NCBI GenBank assembly: GCA_946999425.1
Contig: CAMQDG010000055.1
Location: 1-9,205 of the forward strand
DNA length: 9,205 nucleotides
DNA from: an uncultured Peptoniphilus sp.
Lineage (GTDB): Bacteria > Bacillota > Clostridia > Tissierellales > Peptoniphilaceae
Direction of reading: 5' to 3'
The translations under genes were made by a program, and so were the position numbers. Positions 1-5,489 of the stretch are shown piece after piece. The notes below the pieces were generated by a model, which saw nothing but the letters and a program-made list of their open reading frames with translations, was not told where the DNA came from and made no database searches. Numbering within the stretch: position 1 is the stretch's first letter; every line of letters starts with the position of its first letter.

Positions 1-257
1 ATTTCAACTATATTGCTACCAAATTCAACATTTATATACATATCTATTATAGCTTCTTTTTCTCCAACACTAACTTTAACACCTTTAGAGGTATTTTTAA
101 CCTTGAGAATATCTGAAACTGAATTTTTTAAATTTGATTGCAATTCAACTACGCCCTCAACTCCTTGAGCAGCAAAACTTGCAATTGATTCTATAACATC
201 ATCAGAAATATTAATATTTCCGTCTGTAACTTGAGCAACTAAAAATTTATTAGACAT
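1..257 (-). CDS. Asp23/Gls24 family envelope stress protein (partial, N-terminal part)
   Basis: This is the first 85 codons of a gene that continues past the left edge. The protein starts MSNKFLVAQVTDGNINISDD, followed by VIESIASFAAQGVEGVVEL, which is the usual opening of the Asp23/Gls24 (DUF322) family. The family contains small, abundant proteins of Gram-positive bacteria; Asp23 itself sits at the membrane and is linked to cell-envelope stress. The downstream segment KGVKVSVGEKEAIIDMYINV is also typical. I chose the ATG at 257 because GGAGGG (about 266-272) lies 8 to 9 bases upstream. An in-frame ATG at 263 is too close to that site. A promoter directly upstream and the terminator behind the previous gene suggest it starts its own transcript. 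In Clostridia this gene often sits between efp and nusB, which fits here. The C-terminal part is not visible, so the exact subfamily is open. Confidence 0.9.
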   Translation of the reverse strand, partial: MSNKFLVAQVTDGNINISDDVIESIASFAAQGVEGVVELQSNLKNSVSDILKVKNTSKGVKVSVGEKEAIIDMYINVEFGSNIVE

Positions 258-278
258 AATCATTACCCTCCTTTTGTA

Positions 279-307
279 ATTATACCAAATATTAAAAAGT
301 TCTACAA
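279..307 (-). promoter_or_regulatory. Predicted sigma-A promoter of the Asp23/Gls24 gene
   Basis: On the minus strand there is a perfect TATAAT -10 box (279-284), preceded by TGG, so it reads as an extended -10. A weak -35 box TTGTAG (302-307) lies 17 bases upstream. Transcription should start near position 272 and give a very short leader carrying the Shine-Dalgarno site. It begins just after the terminator of the preceding unit, consistent with separate regulation of this gene. Confidence 0.65.
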
Positions 308-323
308 TTATATGGAATATAAT

Positions 324-348
324 AAAAAAGCCCTAGTTAGGGCTTTTT
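324..348 (-). terminator. Intrinsic terminator of the efp / CD1247-like unit
   Basis: An inverted repeat AAAAAGCCCT / AGGGCTTTTT with an AGTT loop spans 325-348. On the minus strand the stem is followed by a run of T. It lies 17 bases after the stop codon of the CD1247-like gene. The same hairpin also ends in T's on the plus strand, so it could work in both directions, but no plus-strand gene reaches it. Confidence 0.88.
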
Positions 349-365
349 AAATCTTAAATTTTTTA

Positions 366-683
366 TTAATCATTTAAATTTTCATTTGCTGATGGCAAAT
401 CTTCTTCGTCATCAAAATCTTCATAATCATCATAGTCTTCATAGTCGTCATCAAATTCATAATCATCATTATCATAAACATAGTCTTCAAGTTCTGATAA
501 ATCTTCTTCTACCATATCTACATAATTTTCAAGATCTTTATTTGAATCTTTAACTTCATCAACTATGTCTGAAAGAACATCAATAATTTCTAATAATAAT
601 TTTCCCTCTTTTGAAGTTTCATCAATCTCAAATCCATCCGCCAACCCTTGTAGATAAGCTACTCTTTTTAATAAATAATCCAT
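366..683 (-). CDS. Small acidic protein with CD1247-like N-terminal domain
   Basis: This 105-residue protein has two parts. Residues 1 to about 55 (MDYLLKRVAYLQGLADGFEI, then KEGKLLLEIIDVLSDIVDEV) match my memory of the CD1247 N-terminal domain, a helical domain of unknown function found next to efp in many Clostridia. Residues 58-98 are extremely acidic and rich in Asp-Tyr (for example DDDYEDYDDYEDFDDEED) and are probably disordered. As I recall, related proteins end in a CxxC-type zinc ribbon; here there is no cysteine at all, so that module is absent. The start has a clear AGGAGG site that overlaps the efp stop codon, so the gene should be translated together with efp. No function is known. 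The layout of a folded N-terminus plus acidic tail recalls the RNA polymerase delta subunit, but that is only an analogy. Confidence 0.8.
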   Translation of the reverse strand: MDYLLKRVAYLQGLADGFEIDETSKEGKLLLEIIDVLSDIVDEVKDSNKDLENYVDMVEEDLSELEDYVYDNDDYEFDDDYEDYDDYEDFDDEEDLPSANENLND

Positions 684-692
684 GATAACCTC

Positions 693-1250
693 CTATACTC
701 TTGACATATATTCACCAGTTCTTGTATCAATCCTGATAACATCACCAATGTTGACAAATAGTGGCACATTTAGTGTATAGCCAGTTTCAACTTTTGCAGG
801 TTTTGAGCCTCCTGAAGATGTATCTCCTTTAACGCCGGGTTCAGTAAATGTAACTTCTAATTCAACAAAATTTTCAGGTGTTACCCTAAATGGAGATCCC
901 TTATAAAAATTAATAGTTGCAGAATCATTTTCCCTCATAAAATCAAGAGCATCTCCAACCATAGAGCCATCCAGAGGAATTTGCTCATAGCTTTCATTAT
1001 CCATAAAATAATATAATGTTCCATCATTGTATAAGTACTGCATTGTTTTTGTTTCTATAACAGCTTTTTCAAATTTTTCACTTGGATTAAAAGTTGTATC
1101 TTTTATTCCGCCTGATAAAACTGATTTTATTTTAGCTCTTACAAAAGCTGCACCTTTGCCCGGTTTTACGTGTTGAAAATCTATAACTTCATAAACATCG
1201 CCATCATATTCAAAAGTTAAACCCTTCCTTAAATCGCCAGCTGATATCAT
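693..1250 (-). CDS. efp: Translation elongation factor P
   Basis: EF-P binds the ribosome between the P and E sites and relieves stalling at polyproline stretches. The 185-residue protein is full length for the family. Domain I (about 1-65) carries the loop HVKPGKGAAFVR, with Lys32 at the tip, the position that is modified in other bacteria (5-aminopentanol in Bacillus subtilis, beta-lysine in Escherichia coli). Domain II is about 66-128. Domain III ends in the conserved segment NIGDVIRIDTRTGEYMSRV. The modification enzymes are not in the window. The start at 1250 has an AGGAGG site 7 bases upstream. The gene has its own extended -10 promoter in the 61-base gap after the pilin genes, and it is followed after 9 bases by the CD1247-like gene. 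The stop codon TAG is part of that gene's Shine-Dalgarno sequence. Confidence 0.98.
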   Translation of the reverse strand: MISAGDLRKGLTFEYDGDVYEVIDFQHVKPGKGAAFVRAKIKSVLSGGIKDTTFNPSEKFEKAVIETKTMQYLYNDGTLYYFMDNESYEQIPLDGSMVGDALDFMRENDSATINFYKGSPFRVTPENFVELEVTFTEPGVKGDTSSGGSKPAKVETGYTLNVPLFVNIGDVIRIDTRTGEYMSRV

Positions 1251-1278
1251 AATCTACCTCCTAAAATTAACTATAATA

Positions 1279-1307
1279 ATTATAACAATACAAATTAAAC
1301 TTAACAA
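1279..1307 (-). promoter_or_regulatory. Predicted sigma-A promoter of efp
   Basis: On the minus strand TTGTTA (1302-1307) and a perfect TATAAT (1279-1284) are separated by exactly 17 bases, and the -10 is extended by TGT. The -35 box lies only a few bases after the stop codon of the last pilin gene. No terminator is visible between them, so efp can be transcribed both from here and by readthrough from the pilus operon. Confidence 0.75.
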
Positions 1308-1311
1308 GTAT

Positions 1312-2232
1312 CTAAAAATCCAAGTCGCTCTTAGTTATTGTCTTTACATTTAAATCAATATAGTTTGGCAAATTATCCTTATGAATTTTTATTCTGTTAA
1401 AATCATATTTTAAATTTACATTCTTTTTATCGTAAATATCAATTAAATCTCCTTTTACTTCAACATCCGCTTGAATGTCAGAATTTCTATCTTCTATAAA
1501 TACTCCGACCACTTTAATTCCATCTCCTGTAATTTTACCGTTGTTAATAATATATCCTGTAACTTCAGCTTTATTTACAGTTTCAAGATTAGCATTTATT
1601 TTTAATGTGGTAATTTCGTATGAATACCAAACAAAATAAGGACTCTTTTGGTTCTCAAAGTCTTTTTTAAAATACAATTCATTTTTTAATCCGTTACTTA
1701 TTAAAACACTATCTTCAGTTATTTCAAGATTTCTAAATTCCTTATTTCTTATTTTAGAAATTTCTGATTCAAAAAATTCTCTTTGAGACATGTCAATATC
1801 TTTTGAGCTTACTCCATTTTCATTAAGATAAATTTTATTTACTATGCTTCCTTTAGCACTGGCAGAATCCCAGATCCCCTTATATTTTGAGTTGACTTTT
1901 AATAAAAAATCTTCAACCTTATATGCTTTAATATATTTAAGTTCAATTTCATATTCAGCATCAAAAAAATCTTTTAAATTTATGTCATCAATGATTATTT
2001 TCTTATCTGTAGTTTTCATAATGTTTTCCATATTTTTATTGAGTTCTTCCTTATAGTCTGAAAAAAGTATGTTTATTATACTTTCAGATACATACTCAGA
2101 CTGTAGTCTATCTTCTAAATTAGCAGAAATCTCAATGGAATTTGATGTTAAACTTAAAACAAAAAGTCCTATTATGCTTATTATAGAAATTGTAAAAAGA
2201 GTTATAATGAGCAGAAATCCTTTTTTATTCAT
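1312..2232 (-). CDS. GspK/PilX-like minor pilin lacking Glu5
   Basis: This 306-residue protein has a short basic leader and a prepilin-type N-terminus MNKKG^FLLIITLFTISIIS, with predicted cleavage after Gly5 and one hydrophobic helix to about residue 27. Mature position 5 is Ile, where pilins almost always have Glu. Absence of Glu5 is the hallmark of GspK, the pseudopilin that caps the tip of the type II secretion pseudopilus. The size, much larger than its neighbours, and its place as fourth in the pilin series also fit GspK or PilX. The rest of the protein is Lys/Glu/Asn-rich and I do not recognise it. Residues about 205-290 look beta-rich, with alternating hydrophobic residues. The start overlaps the preceding pilin gene by 8 bases, with AAGG 8 bases upstream. 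It is the last gene of the pilin series and no terminator follows before efp. Confidence 0.75.
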   Translation of the reverse strand: MNKKGFLLIITLFTISIISIIGLFVLSLTSNSIEISANLEDRLQSEYVSESIINILFSDYKEELNKNMENIMKTTDKKIIIDDINLKDFFDAEYEIELKYIKAYKVEDFLLKVNSKYKGIWDSASAKGSIVNKIYLNENGVSSKDIDMSQREFFESEISKIRNKEFRNLEITEDSVLISNGLKNELYFKKDFENQKSPYFVWYSYEITTLKINANLETVNKAEVTGYIINNGKITGDGIKVVGVFIEDRNSDIQADVEVKGDLIDIYDKKNVNLKYDFNRIKIHKDNLPNYIDLNVKTITKSDLDF

Positions 2233-2764
2233 ATGAGGACCTTCTTGATATAACTGAAATTATTGACTTATTACTTTTTAAATTTATTTCAATTTCAAAT
2301 TTATTTTCACTTTCTCTAAGTTTTATATACTCTACATTTTTTGCCAATAAATTTGCTCCTACATCTTTCTGTCTATCTTTTGTCTTTATAAAATTAAATT
2401 CTTCCATTTTATTTTTCTTATCAGAAGAAGCAAATCTGTAAAGACTTCCATCTATTACACCATAAGTTATATATCTATATTTTTTATAATTGTTTTTACC
2501 TATAAGTTTTTCGTTTACAATGGCCATCCCTATATCTGAGTTCGATTTTACAAAATAATCAGCACTTTGAAATTCATCACAAATATAATTTTGTAAAAAT
2601 GATAAGTTTTCAGACCTATCTATATTGTTAACTAAACTTTTTTCAGATTTTAAAGCGGAATAGAAAGTTGTCATTAAAACACTTATTATTATGCCTCCTA
2701 AAGCAATTGCAAATAATAACTCAATTAAAGTGAATCCCTTTTGATATGTAACATTTAATTTCAT
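2225..2764 (-). CDS. GspJ/PilW-like minor prepilin
   Basis: This is a type IV prepilin-like protein of 179 residues with leader MKLNVTYQKG^FTLIELLFAI. Prepilin peptidase would cut after Gly10; mature Phe1 and Glu5 are present, followed by a hydrophobic helix of about 20 residues. The body (SEKSLVNNIDRSENLSFLQN, then a Tyr-rich beta region) resembles PilW/GspJ proteins, which have a D/E-R turn after the helix and a beta-rich head. I place the start at the ATG at 2764, with an AAGGA site 10 bases upstream. A longer reading from a TTG at 2785 has no better ribosome binding site. The gene overlaps the preceding GspI-like gene by 44 bases and the following GspK-like gene by 8 bases. The GspJ or PilW label rests on gene order and shape, not on a sequence search. 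Confidence 0.78.
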   Translation of the reverse strand: MKLNVTYQKGFTLIELLFAIALGGIIISVLMTTFYSALKSEKSLVNNIDRSENLSFLQNYICDEFQSADYFVKSNSDIGMAIVNEKLIGKNNYKKYRYITYGVIDGSLYRFASSDKKNKMEEFNFIKTKDRQKDVGANLLAKNVEYIKLRESENKFEIEINLKSNKSIISVISRRSSYE

Positions 2765-3047
2765 TGTTTTTATTGTCCTTAACAATTAATTCATAAAAAT
2801 TTCCCTTATCAATAATTTTTGAATTTAAATTATCTTTCTCCCATTCAAAATTTAATATTTTACCACTATACAGTTGACTTATATTCTCTTCCATAAAATT
2901 TTTTAAATTTAGATTTTCTTCTATGCGGTCATTGGCTTTTTTTGCATGATTTTGGCTTATATAAAAAATAGGTAAAATACTCACAATTACTAAAGATAAG
3001 ATTGCAATGGATGCAATTACTTCTACCATTAAGAATCCTTTTTTCAT
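2721..3047 (-). CDS. GspI/PilV-like minor prepilin
   Basis: This small prepilin-like protein of 108 residues has N-terminus MKKG^FLMVEVIASIAILSL, with cleavage predicted after Gly4, mature Phe1 and Glu5, and a single hydrophobic helix to about residue 29. The sequence FLMVEVIASIAIL is close to that of PilV/GspI proteins (typical pattern G-F-[ST]-L-[LI]-E-V-[LM]-[IV]-A). The remaining 80 residues are charged and would form a small head domain, at the short end for the family. The start overlaps the stop codon of the preceding pilin gene as ATGA, so translation is probably coupled; an AAGG lies about 7 bases upstream. In type II secretion GspI is the core of the GspI-J-K tip complex, and its neighbours here fill those roles. 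Confidence 0.78.
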   Translation of the reverse strand: MKKGFLMVEVIASIAILSLVIVSILPIFYISQNHAKKANDRIEENLNLKNFMEENISQLYSGKILNFEWEKDNLNSKIIDKGNFYELIVKDNKNNEIKCYISKGIHFN

Positions 3048-3472
3048 TTCTCAACCTTCATATTTATATTTCCCGTAACTGGAACAACACTTATAATATA
3101 TTTATTTTTACCATACAAAATTAGGGTTCCTTGCCCCTTATAAGATGAAGCTCCTCTTTTAGTCCAAGTAAATTTATTAAATTGAGGTTCTTTTTCTAAA
3201 GATAGAAATTTTAGATCTACATCTTTAAAGTTTTGTTCTTTAGAAAATATTTTATAGTTTTTATTTTCTATTTTAAAACTAACATAATCCCCAATTTTAA
3301 TTGCCATATTTCTTGCATACTTTAGATCATCAACTAATTTTTCGGCTTCTTTTCTTTCGTTTAAGCTTGTGATCCCAGTGATCTTGGGAATAGCAACTCC
3401 TAATATTATACAAATAATAGAAATAACAATTATAAGCTCAATTAACGTAAAACCTTTATTTTTCATAGCCAT
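3044..3472 (-). CDS. GspH/FimT-like prepilin
   Basis: This 142-residue prepilin begins MAMKNKG^FTLIELIIVISI, with cleavage after the Gly, mature Phe1 and Glu5, and a hydrophobic helix ending near GVAIPK. After the helix, LVDDLKYARNMAIKIGDYVS matches the GspH/FimT pattern of a helix with an AR..A core. The C-terminal part, with FTWTKRGASSYKGQGTLILY and a Gly-containing last strand, also fits that family. It could instead be a major pilin, but the first position in an H-I-J-K series argues for a minor one. It overlaps the end of the PilO-like gene by 17 bases. The ATG at 3466 (MKNKG) is a possible start; it is better spaced from a weak GAGAG site than the ATG at 3472. Confidence 0.82.
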   Translation of the reverse strand: MAMKNKGFTLIELIIVISIICIILGVAIPKITGITSLNERKEAEKLVDDLKYARNMAIKIGDYVSFKIENKNYKIFSKEQNFKDVDLKFLSLEKEPQFNKFTWTKRGASSYKGQGTLILYGKNKYIISVVPVTGNINMKVEK

Positions 3473-4548
3473 ATCTCTCTATGGAAAAAGAATTTGGATC
3501 TTTTTCTTCAATAGGTATTTCATAATAAAATCCCTCTATTTTATCTTCATTTTCGAAGATTAAACTGTTTAGCTCAAAGTTTTTATATTTTTCATTTATT
3601 TCGTATCTTTGTCCTTCTTTTATTAAGCCAAATTTTCCCATTTGATTTCCTGTATAAAATTCAATAAAAAATTTTCCTCTTTGGTCTTTTAAATCATTAA
3701 ATATTACATCAACATATCTATTATCAAACATAAAATTTGGATTATAAGAAATTATATTCATGTTATTTATGAAATCTAAATTTGTACCGTATTGGGTTAC
3801 TTCAATAAAATCTTTTTCTTTTAAGGGTTCTTCAGGCACTAAAGGAATTTCTTTATTTTCTATGCTTTTGTTTGTTTTATTTTCCTCTTTTGTTACCTTA
3901 TTTTTTTCTAAATCTATATTTTTATCTGGTTTTTTATAATCTGTTACCTTTTCTTTATTTAAATTTAAATTTAAATTTGAAGCTTTTAACTTAATCTGAT
4001 TTACAGGTTTTGACAAAACTTTTGAATCTTTAAAATATATTTCTTTTAAATTAATCTTTTTAGTATTTTTTTCTGATAAATCTTCATTCTTTTTGTATGT
4101 ATTAGTAAGTTTCTCATTTGTTATTATTAAAAAACTTCCTTCAAGACCTTCCTTTGTAGTTTTAAGATCCATTATTCTAAGTCTATTTCCCAAATCTTTA
4201 GATAAGGTAATTAATTCTTTCTCGCTTCCCCTATAGTTTGCAACTATTTTATTTAAGTTCCCCATATTATTTATTGATGAAATTGATATTAAATTTCCGT
4301 CAATTATACTATCTATTGGTCTATCCGACTTATAAGTTGTCTTTTCTTCTTTTTCAACCTTTATAGGTTCTTCTAAAGCTTTTCTATTACTTTCAATCTG
4401 ACTTTTAGTCTCTAATATTTCATTGTCTAAAGGCTGGTAAGTTTTTAAAAATCAAAATTTCGAGTACTAAAAATCCTAAAATTACAATTAAAAATTTTTC
4501 TCGATTTGTAAGCTGACGTTTAAATATTAATAATTCAAATTTTTCCAT
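3456..4548 (-). pseudogene. PilO/GspM-like pilus assembly protein, interrupted by a +1 frameshift
   Basis: Two reading frames together make one protein of about 363 residues. The first runs from ATG 4548 (good GAGG site 7 bases upstream) to a TGA at 4420-4422. It gives a basic cytoplasmic end, the stretch RQLTNREKFLIVILGFLVLE and a single membrane helix, like PilO and GspM. The second frame continues without stops from TYQPLDNEILETKSQIESNR to the stop at 3456; its internal ATG at 4265 (residue 95) has no ribosome binding site. The shift must lie between about 4420 and 4455, most likely in the T5A5 run at 4442-4451 (minus strand TTTTTAAAAA). After a short coiled-coil-like stretch, residues about 95-140 could be a PilO-type ferredoxin-like domain. 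A Lys/Asn/Glu-rich linker follows, then a C-terminal beta-rich domain I do not recognise. It may be a real mutation, a sequencing error, or a switchable tract. Family assignment is moderate. Confidence 0.7.
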
Positions 4549-5080
4549 AAACTTCCTCAATTTCGTTTTTAAATATTTTATATAAAACTTTGTGTCCTTC
4601 AGTATTCGGATGAATTCCATCAAAAGTTAAATTTTCTTTTAAAATAAATTTTCTGTAAAAATTAATTATATTTATATTTTCAGCAAACTTTGTATCTAAA
4701 ATTATTTTTTCAAACTCTCTTAATTTATTAATTGTTGATTTATATGTAAGTTCGTTATAATACGACCAAGCATCATAATTAATTACAGAAAAAGGAATTC
4801 CTAAAAAAATATTTTCAATTCCTTCAGTCTTTTTAACTATTTTTAAATAATTTTCATATACATAGATTACAGATTTTCCATTGGAAAAATCGTTTATTCC
4901 CGCCATAAAAAAAATATCGTGTTTATGATTTATATTTGACATATTTTTTAATAGACCGTCTGTTTCAAGACCATTTATTCCATATTTGTTTGTTTTACAT
5001 GGTAAAGAATAATCTAAAAAAGATTTTTTTACCCCAAATCCATTAACTATTGAATCTCCATAACAATCTAAAGTTCTCAT
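4535..5080 (-). CDS. SGNH/GDSL-family hydrolase, no signal peptide
   Basis: This 181-residue enzyme has all SGNH blocks. Block I is LDCYGDSIVNG with nucleophile Ser10; Gly34/Gly37 fit block II; block III is AGINDFS with Asn63; block V is DGIHPN with Asp154 and His157 completing the triad. SGNH enzymes are esterases, lipases or acetyl-carbohydrate deacylases; the substrate cannot be read from the sequence. Block I sits right at the N-terminus with no signal peptide or membrane helix, so it should act in the cytoplasm. The first strand requires the start at or near 5080, yet no Shine-Dalgarno sequence precedes it and a -10 box lies six bases upstream, suggesting a leaderless message. It is the first gene of the pilus operon and overlaps the PilO-like gene by 14 bases, so a link to pilus biogenesis or pilin/glycan modification is plausible but inferred. 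Confidence 0.88.
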   Translation of the reverse strand: MRTLDCYGDSIVNGFGVKKSFLDYSLPCKTNKYGINGLETDGLLKNMSNINHKHDIFFMAGINDFSNGKSVIYVYENYLKIVKKTEGIENIFLGIPFSVINYDAWSYYNELTYKSTINKLREFEKIILDTKFAENINIINFYRKFILKENLTFDGIHPNTEGHKVLYKIFKNEIEEVYGKI

Positions 5081-5086
5081 AAGAAA

Positions 5087-5115
5087 AGTATACTACATTT
5101 TTTTAGATTTTTATA
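5087..5115 (-). promoter_or_regulatory. Predicted promoter of the SGNH / pilus operon
   Basis: On the minus strand TATACT (5087-5092) matches five of six -10 bases. A poor -35 candidate TATAAA (5110-5115) lies 17 bases upstream; TTGTTT at 5115-5120 is a better hexamer but 22 bases away. The -10 box is only six bases from the ATG at 5080, so the transcript would start at or next to the start codon. It lies directly after the terminator of the upstream unit. Confidence 0.5.
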
Positions 5116-5121
5116 AACAAT

Positions 5122-5146
5122 AAAAAAATTGGGATCTCTCCCAATT
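5122..5146 (-). terminator. Intrinsic terminator of the DUF4153 / PII-like unit
   Basis: A perfect 8-base-pair stem (AATTGGGA / TCCCAATT, loop 4) covers 5127-5146 and is followed on the minus strand by a run of seven T. The TAA stop codon of the PII-like gene (5145-5147) overlaps the first bases of the stem. This cleanly separates the upstream unit from the pilus operon. Confidence 0.92.
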
Positions 5147-5489
5147 ATTTTGTAAGTCCTTCCACTTCATCTATGTTCAAAGTAAACATTATTCCTGTGT
5201 TGGCTTTTGACATATCTCCTAATATTTTTCTTACACATTCTTTGGCAATTTCAGTCTTTTCATCATCTAAAACTAAGAAAATGGTTTTATTATAATTAAT
5301 AGGACTTGGCATAAAAATTTTAAGGTAAGTAAAATATCCTTCTTCCATATATTTATTTGTTAAATTTCCTAAGCCTTTGCTTTCTAAAATCGTGCCTCCT
5401 CTAATGTCATTTTTAGCAAATTCTTCAACTATCTCTCTTAAATGTTCTTCATTGTTAATAACTATAAATAATATTTTCATTTCATTCAC
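5145..5489 (-). CDS. PII-like small signalling protein
   Basis: This is a 111 to 114-residue protein with the beta-alpha-beta-beta-alpha-beta layout of the PII superfamily: KILFIVINNEEHLREIVEEF, then a Gly-rich turn (IRGGTILESKGLGN), a short and divergent T-loop region, KTIFLVLDDEKTEIAKECVRK, and the last strand TGIMFTLNIDEVEGL. The segment before the last strand resembles the PII C-terminal region (compare GDGKIFV in GlnB). The classical T-loop with its modifiable Tyr is not recognisable, so it is not a GlnB/GlnK nitrogen regulator. PII-like proteins usually form trimers that bind a nucleotide or another small ligand and control a membrane partner. The ATG at 5480, one base after the DUF4153 stop, gives a natural start; a GTG at 5489 is the alternative. 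Neither has a clear Shine-Dalgarno site, so translational coupling is likely. The ligand is unknown. Confidence 0.72.
   Translation of the reverse strand: MNEMKILFIVINNEEHLREIVEEFAKNDIRGGTILESKGLGNLTNKYMEEGYFTYLKIFMPSPINYNKTIFLVLDDEKTEIAKECVRKILGDMSKANTGIMFTLNIDEVEGLTK

Noticed and set aside
400..500. Short tandem DNA repeats in the acidic tail of the CD1247-like gene
   Set aside because: The similar TCATCATAGTCTTC-like units are irregular and are explained by Asp/Glu/Tyr codon use; they are not a CRISPR array or a clean tandem repeat.
1844..2056. Plus-strand reading frame of 70 codons opposite the GspK-like gene
   Set aside because: It is antisense to a well-supported pilin gene, has no ribosome binding site, and its Ser/Phe/Leu-rich product is what the complement of Lys/Glu-rich coding sequence gives.
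3369..3563. Plus-strand reading frame of 64 codons opposite the GspH-like and PilO-like genes
   Set aside because: Antisense to two good genes, no ribosome binding site, and no recognisable content.
4440..4455. Programmed ribosomal frameshift at the TTTTTAAAAAC sequence
   Set aside because: It looks like a slippery site, but a -1 shift does not lead into the frame that continues the protein; a +1 (or -2) shift is needed, and the hexamer phase does not fit the usual X XXY YYZ rule. Runs of five bases are also short for transcriptional slippage.
4420..4623. A longer small protein starting at an ATG at 4623
   Set aside because: It is the same frame as the PilO-like N-terminus, but its upstream part lies inside the SGNH gene and has no ribosome binding site; the ATG at 4548 has one.
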